A DNA stretch of 64,000 nucleotides from Acidobacteriota bacterium. GTDB taxonomy: Bacteria > Acidobacteriota > Terriglobia > Terriglobales > Acidobacteriaceae. The position numbers were made by a program, and so were the translations under genes. The notes beneath the pieces are model-generated. The model did no database searches. It saw only the letters and a program-made list of their open reading frames with translations, and was not told the DNA's origin. The stretch covers positions 1-64,000 of the forward strand of contig JAGWNX010000003.1 in the NCBI GenBank assembly GCA_028872955.1, given 5' to 3'. Positions 62,001-64,000 of the stretch are shown here, piece by piece. Each line of letters opens with the position of its first letter. Within the stretch, counting starts at the first letter, position 1.

Positions 62001-62558
62001 TTTGGCCGTGGTCACAGCCATCTCAACTCCGGCGTCGGCGCGCAGGTGCTGGGCGGCTGGAAGCTCTCGGCGATCGTCTCTGCTGTGACAGGCACTCCCT
62101 TCACGGTCTTTGCCAGCGGTGGCACGCTGAACACGCCGGGCACGTCGCAGACGGCGACGCTGAGCGGACCGTATCGGGTCACGCATGGTGTCGGCACCAG
62201 CACGCACTGGTTCGATCCCACTTCGTTCACGCAGCCTGCAGGTTGCCCAACCACCGGTTGCACGGCGCAGAATGTGGTGCTGGGCAATACGGGGCGCAAC
62301 CAGTTCCGCGGACCTGGCTACATCTCAGATAATCTCTCGCTGTTCAAGAGCTTTACTCTGTACCGCGAGGCTGCAGTGGAGACCCGCTTTGATGCGTTCC
62401 AGATGAGCAACACGCCACAGTTTGCCAATCCAAACTCGGGCAGCATCTCGGCATCAAACTTTGGTCAGGTCACTGGCACGCTGGGCAGCGGCCAGGGCAG
62501 TGTAAACGGCATTGGTGGTGGACGAGCCCTGCAGGCTTCGGTTCGCTTCTCCTTCTAA
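59088..62558 (+). CDS. Oar-like TonB-dependent receptor with carboxypeptidase-regulatory-like domain
   Basis: Outer-membrane receptor of 1156 aa. A signal peptide ends near residue 26 (LLAQA). The N-terminal beta-sandwich (about 28-115, LLGTVQDSTGAAVPNAKITAIE ... GFKKQTQQNV) is followed by the plug (LPLSGTRNFQSLLNLVPG, VTNVILKSGTNAFHGSAFEYIQN) and a barrel ending VRFSF. It shares layout with the receptor at 30512 but is clearly diverged. The next genes, a Tat-exported TIM-barrel protein and a ROK regulator, suggest a sugar-linked locus continuing beyond the window. The cargo is unknown. Confidence 0.9.
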   Translation: MKERRTLAVVSLVLMLLLVAPVQLLAQAVSATLLGTVQDSTGAAVPNAKITAIETATSTRHDTVTNESGNYSLPDLPPGTYSITVEATGFKKQTQQNVDLLVNTSTRVDLGLVPGSVNETVLVTTAPPLLQTDRADISTKLEQGQIAALPLSGTRNFQSLLNLVPGTTPATFPHSQFFNAQSALATQANGISRLGNLYQIEGIDDDERTGLLQIIIPPAEAIQSVDISTNNFEAELGRATGAVTNVILKSGTNAFHGSAFEYIQNSAANARSYFSGPLGHLSYNYFGGSLGGPILKNKLFFFADYLGTTDHEKLSSTFTIPDARYYANNGSGYIDLSAALGATNSSGFKTGQIFDPSTGNGTASSPRTPFANNLIPINRVNPVSLAILQGINAAAAQYGTLNSNTPLSNPSNNYTTRLPFTKGTNSVDGKIDYTIDEKDHLSGRYSLQKVNTFQAAAFGPALGGPAGGGFEGTGNQTSYSTGLNYERVFSPTLFSELRFGVAHLKNVAQPNDYGTNDATNLGIPGVNIAGQPFTTGQVGISISGFTGNLVGYSASMPWIRAESNIDVVNNWTKVVRNHTLKFGADVRRVRDDLLQDQTFSPRGVFNFQDVQTSQAGAATNIANDIASFLLDQPYQVGRDLNTFFPAYRQWWIFAYAADKWQATPKLTVDLGLRWEFYPPATPKIAGGFSNYDPVNNQLVIAGVGGNPSNLGMKTQYRYFAPRTGFSYRVTDSTVIRGGFGISYTPYPDNNYAFNYPVRANNSYGPAGSSAFTPAVLADGVTTATFQAGFPAPVPVAIPSNGIIPTTTPQLVTQSYFVVPTNFKNPYVESWNAALQQALPGNMSLQVAYVANHGVDLGSGQNINLPSTYGGGAASDPEYNCVGCASNVHRTAATNVIFLPFSSNYQSLQVQLNRRMTNGLAFGTSFTWGKALGYISGDDGGLIFFINQRRNYAPLDFDRTINYEQSVTYELPFGRGHSHLNSGVGAQVLGGWKLSAIVSAVTGTPFTVFASGGTLNTPGTSQTATLSGPYRVTHGVGTSTHWFDPTSFTQPAGCPTTGCTAQNVVLGNTGRNQFRGPGYISDNLSLFKSFTLYREAAVETRFDAFQMSNTPQFANPNSGSISASNFGQVTGTLGSGQGSVNGIGGGRALQASVRFSF

Positions 62559-62584
62559 CCCATAACCGCAACCCTGGCGGAGTA

Positions 62585-62620
62585 CGAACCGGCTGCGAGC
62601 GCCAACTTGCAGCCGGTTCG
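62585..62620 (+). terminator. 12-bp inverted repeat after the second receptor gene
   Basis: CGAACCGGCTGC (62585-62596) pairs perfectly with GCAGCCGGTTCG (62609-62620) across a 12-base loop. No T tract follows, so it may be a factor-assisted terminator or a stabiliser of the receptor mRNA 3' end. Confidence 0.6.
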
Positions 62621-62687
62621 CCTAAGCCGCACACAATTTGACCCAGGCACAACGAAATTCAGAGTCAACCCAAGTGAGGAGCAGACC

Positions 62688-63653
62688 ATGCAGCTGACAC
62701 GTCGTGCATTTGGACAAGGAGCGCTGGCCGCCGCATGGATGCTCGCTTCGCGCCGAGCCTGGAGTCTCTCCTCAAAATTCTTCCGTGTCGGCGTTATCTC
62801 CGACGAGATCTCGCAGGACTTTGACCACGCCTGCTTTATTGCCGCACGCGAGTTTGGCCTGCAGTGGGTGGAGCTGCGCGGTCTTTGGTCGAAGAGCGTG
62901 CTCGACCTGACGGAGCAGGAGCACGCCGAGGCGCAGCGCGTGCTGTCGCGCTATGGCCTGCAGGTTACGGATATCGCCAGTCCGCTGTTCAAGGTGGATT
63001 GGCCCTACGCGCCGCCGACCCAGCATGCTAAGCCCGGCCCGCGCCCCGCGGCGGAGGCCGTCTTTGCCGGGCAGCAGCAGGTGCTGGAGAAGAGCATCGC
63101 TGCCGCCAAGCGGTTTGGCACCGATAAGGTGCGCTGCTTTGACTTCTGGCGCATCGAGGATCAGGCGCCGCACCGCAAGGCGATTGACGCCAAGCTGGCA
63201 GAGGCCGCCGCGACCTGTGGCCGGTCAGGTGTGCTGCTGGTGCTTGAGAACGAGTTCGAATGCAACACCGCGACCGGACGCGAGGCGGCGGCAACCCTGG
63301 CAGCTACGCCCTCGCCCCACCTGGCGCTGAACTGGGACCCAGCCAACGCTGTGATGCTGGGTGAGATGGATGCCTTTCCTGGGGCCTGGCAGCTGCTGCC
63401 AAAGCATCGCATCCACCACTGCCATGTGAAGAATGCGGTGGTGGGGCCCAACGGCAAGGTTGCCTGGGCTCCTGTAGGCCAGGGCGTGCTGGACTGGACC
63501 GCACAGTTCCGCGCACTGGCGCGGGTTGGCTACCGCGGTGCCGTCAGCCTGGAGACGCACTGGCACGGCGGCGGGACACCCGAGGAGAGCAGCCGTCAGA
63601 GCTGGGCCGGCATGAAGCAGACCCTGGTGGACTCTGGCTGCGCAACGGCATAG
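62688..63653 (+). CDS. Tat-exported sugar phosphate isomerase/epimerase-like TIM-barrel protein
   Basis: A 321-aa protein of the xylose-isomerase-like TIM-barrel superfamily. The N-terminus QLTRRAFGQGALAAAWMLA is a twin-arginine signal. The barrel shows GVISDEISQDF, ELRGLW, the metal-site candidates in LVLENEFEC, NWDPANAV, HCHVKNAV and SLETHWHGG. Such periplasmic members act on sugars or keto-sugars, often in oxidised-sugar metabolism; the exact substrate is unknown. The start at 62688 has GAGGAG upstream. It follows the receptor and the 12-bp inverted repeat. Confidence 0.87.
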   Translation: MQLTRRAFGQGALAAAWMLASRRAWSLSSKFFRVGVISDEISQDFDHACFIAAREFGLQWVELRGLWSKSVLDLTEQEHAEAQRVLSRYGLQVTDIASPLFKVDWPYAPPTQHAKPGPRPAAEAVFAGQQQVLEKSIAAAKRFGTDKVRCFDFWRIEDQAPHRKAIDAKLAEAAATCGRSGVLLVLENEFECNTATGREAAATLAATPSPHLALNWDPANAVMLGEMDAFPGAWQLLPKHRIHHCHVKNAVVGPNGKVAWAPVGQGVLDWTAQFRALARVGYRGAVSLETHWHGGGTPEESSRQSWAGMKQTLVDSGCATA

Positions 63654-63773
63654 CGCTGCGTCTGAATTTGCGGGATAGCGCCGTGTTCCGTTACTTTGAA
63701 GACTCCCCGCACCCGGCCATGCTCGGCAGTTGCTGAGGCAAGAGAACCGCAGGAGAGTCCACCAACCTAACGT

Positions 63774-64000
63774 ATGAATCGCATTCTGAGTGGAACGCAA
63801 TCCGCATCGAACAAGACTCCCCGGCGGATCAATCGCAATCTGCTGTTCAATCTCATCCGGACCAAGCAGCCGATCTCGCGCGCCGACCTGGCGCGCCTCA
63901 GCGGTCTGCAGCGCAGCACCGTCTCACTCATCGTGGAAGAACTTATCGCGGAGCGCTGGATCTTCGAAGGCGCCTCCGGACACCTGCCCCGCGGCCGACG
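63774..64000 (+). CDS. ROK-family transcriptional regulator, N-terminal part (cut by window end)
   Basis: The frame is open from the ATG at 63774 to the window edge, giving 75 residues. It contains a MarR-like winged helix (INRNLLFNLIRTKQPISRADLARLSGLQRSTVSLIVEELIAERWI) followed by GxxPRGRR, the pattern that precedes the sugar-kinase-like part of NagC/XylR-type ROK repressors. The sensing domain lies outside the window. It probably controls the receptor/TIM-barrel genes before it or sugar genes after it. Confidence 0.8.
   Translation, partial: MNRILSGTQSASNKTPRRINRNLLFNLIRTKQPISRADLARLSGLQRSTVSLIVEELIAERWIFEGASGHLPRGR

Noticed and set aside
59859-62207. A 782-codon open frame antisense to the second TonB receptor
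   Set aside because: It lacks recognisable motifs and hydrophobic or fold patterns; the plus strand is a full receptor. Long antisense frames are expected from the GC-rich third codon positions.

Overview
The window is a GC-rich, densely coded stretch of bacterial chromosome, most likely from the Acidobacteriota, class Terriglobia (Acidobacteriaceae such as Terriglobus or Granulicella). That placement is inferred from the combination of two Oar-like TonB-dependent receptors with N-terminal carboxypeptidase-regulatory-like domains, a large membrane-anchored winged-helix regulator of the kind common in that group, many glycoside hydrolases, and ordinary bacterial housekeeping genes. No phage, insertion sequence, integrase or CRISPR array was seen.

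Layout. (1) 0.1-4.8 kb: an ECF sigma factor, a lipoprotein with a GNT/GNS tandem-repeat linker and Asp-box propeller motifs, a single-pass protein with an NTF2-like C-terminus, and a small membrane protein. (2) 4.8-10.6 kb: a conserved housekeeping block ispE, tRNA-Gln(UUG), prs, rplY(ctc), pth, rpsF, rpsR, rplI, closed by a strong terminator. (3) 10.7-15.9 kb: a MacB-type permease, a xylose-dehydrogenase-like SDR with a decayed regulator fragment behind it, and perR-katG under a probable PerR box. (4) 16-28.8 kb: xylan/glucuronoxylan use: GH67 alpha-glucuronidase, GH3 and GH39 beta-xylosidases, a FadR-type regulator, then an operon of a sugar-acid type MFS transporter, enolase-superfamily dehydratase, FAH-fold AraD1 protein and beta-hydroxyacid dehydrogenase. 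(5) 28.8-39.7 kb: a PUL-like locus: membrane winged-helix regulator divergent from an Oar-type receptor, GH105, GH31 and GH3. (6) 39.7-51.1 kb: an 11-gene minus-strand run in which a fused DUF1537-PdxA protein, a Na+/solute symporter, an HpcH aldolase and an Fe-alcohol dehydrogenase precede a TetR regulator and a lower meta-cleavage pathway (OMA tautomerase, PDC hydrolase, OMA hydratase, CHA aldolase) plus a XylE-like extradiol dioxygenase and DoxX; an IclR regulator is divergent. (7) 52.2-58.1 kb: an SMR-like protein, an atypical Amt protein with a small coupled partner, a Ser/Thr kinase and PP2C phosphatase, and an APC permease. (8) 58.5-64 kb: a small Cys protein, a second Oar-type receptor, a Tat-exported TIM-barrel protein and the start of a ROK-family regulator cut by the window edge.

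Together the genes describe a heterotroph of plant debris. Outer-membrane receptors and periplasmic hydrolases release sugars and uronic acids from xylan and pectin-like polymers, and the dehydratase/FAH operon plus the SDR suggest non-phosphorylative oxidation of sugar acids. The meta-cleavage operon suggests use of gallate- or protocatechuate-like aromatics from lignin or tannin. The most promising leads are the pairing of a VOC/XylE-type dioxygenase with the gallate lower pathway (normally fed by LigB-type dioxygenases), the DUF1537-PdxA fusion heading the same operon, and an Amt-like channel lacking the first of the twin histidines. All functional statements rest on reading motifs by eye; no database search was run.
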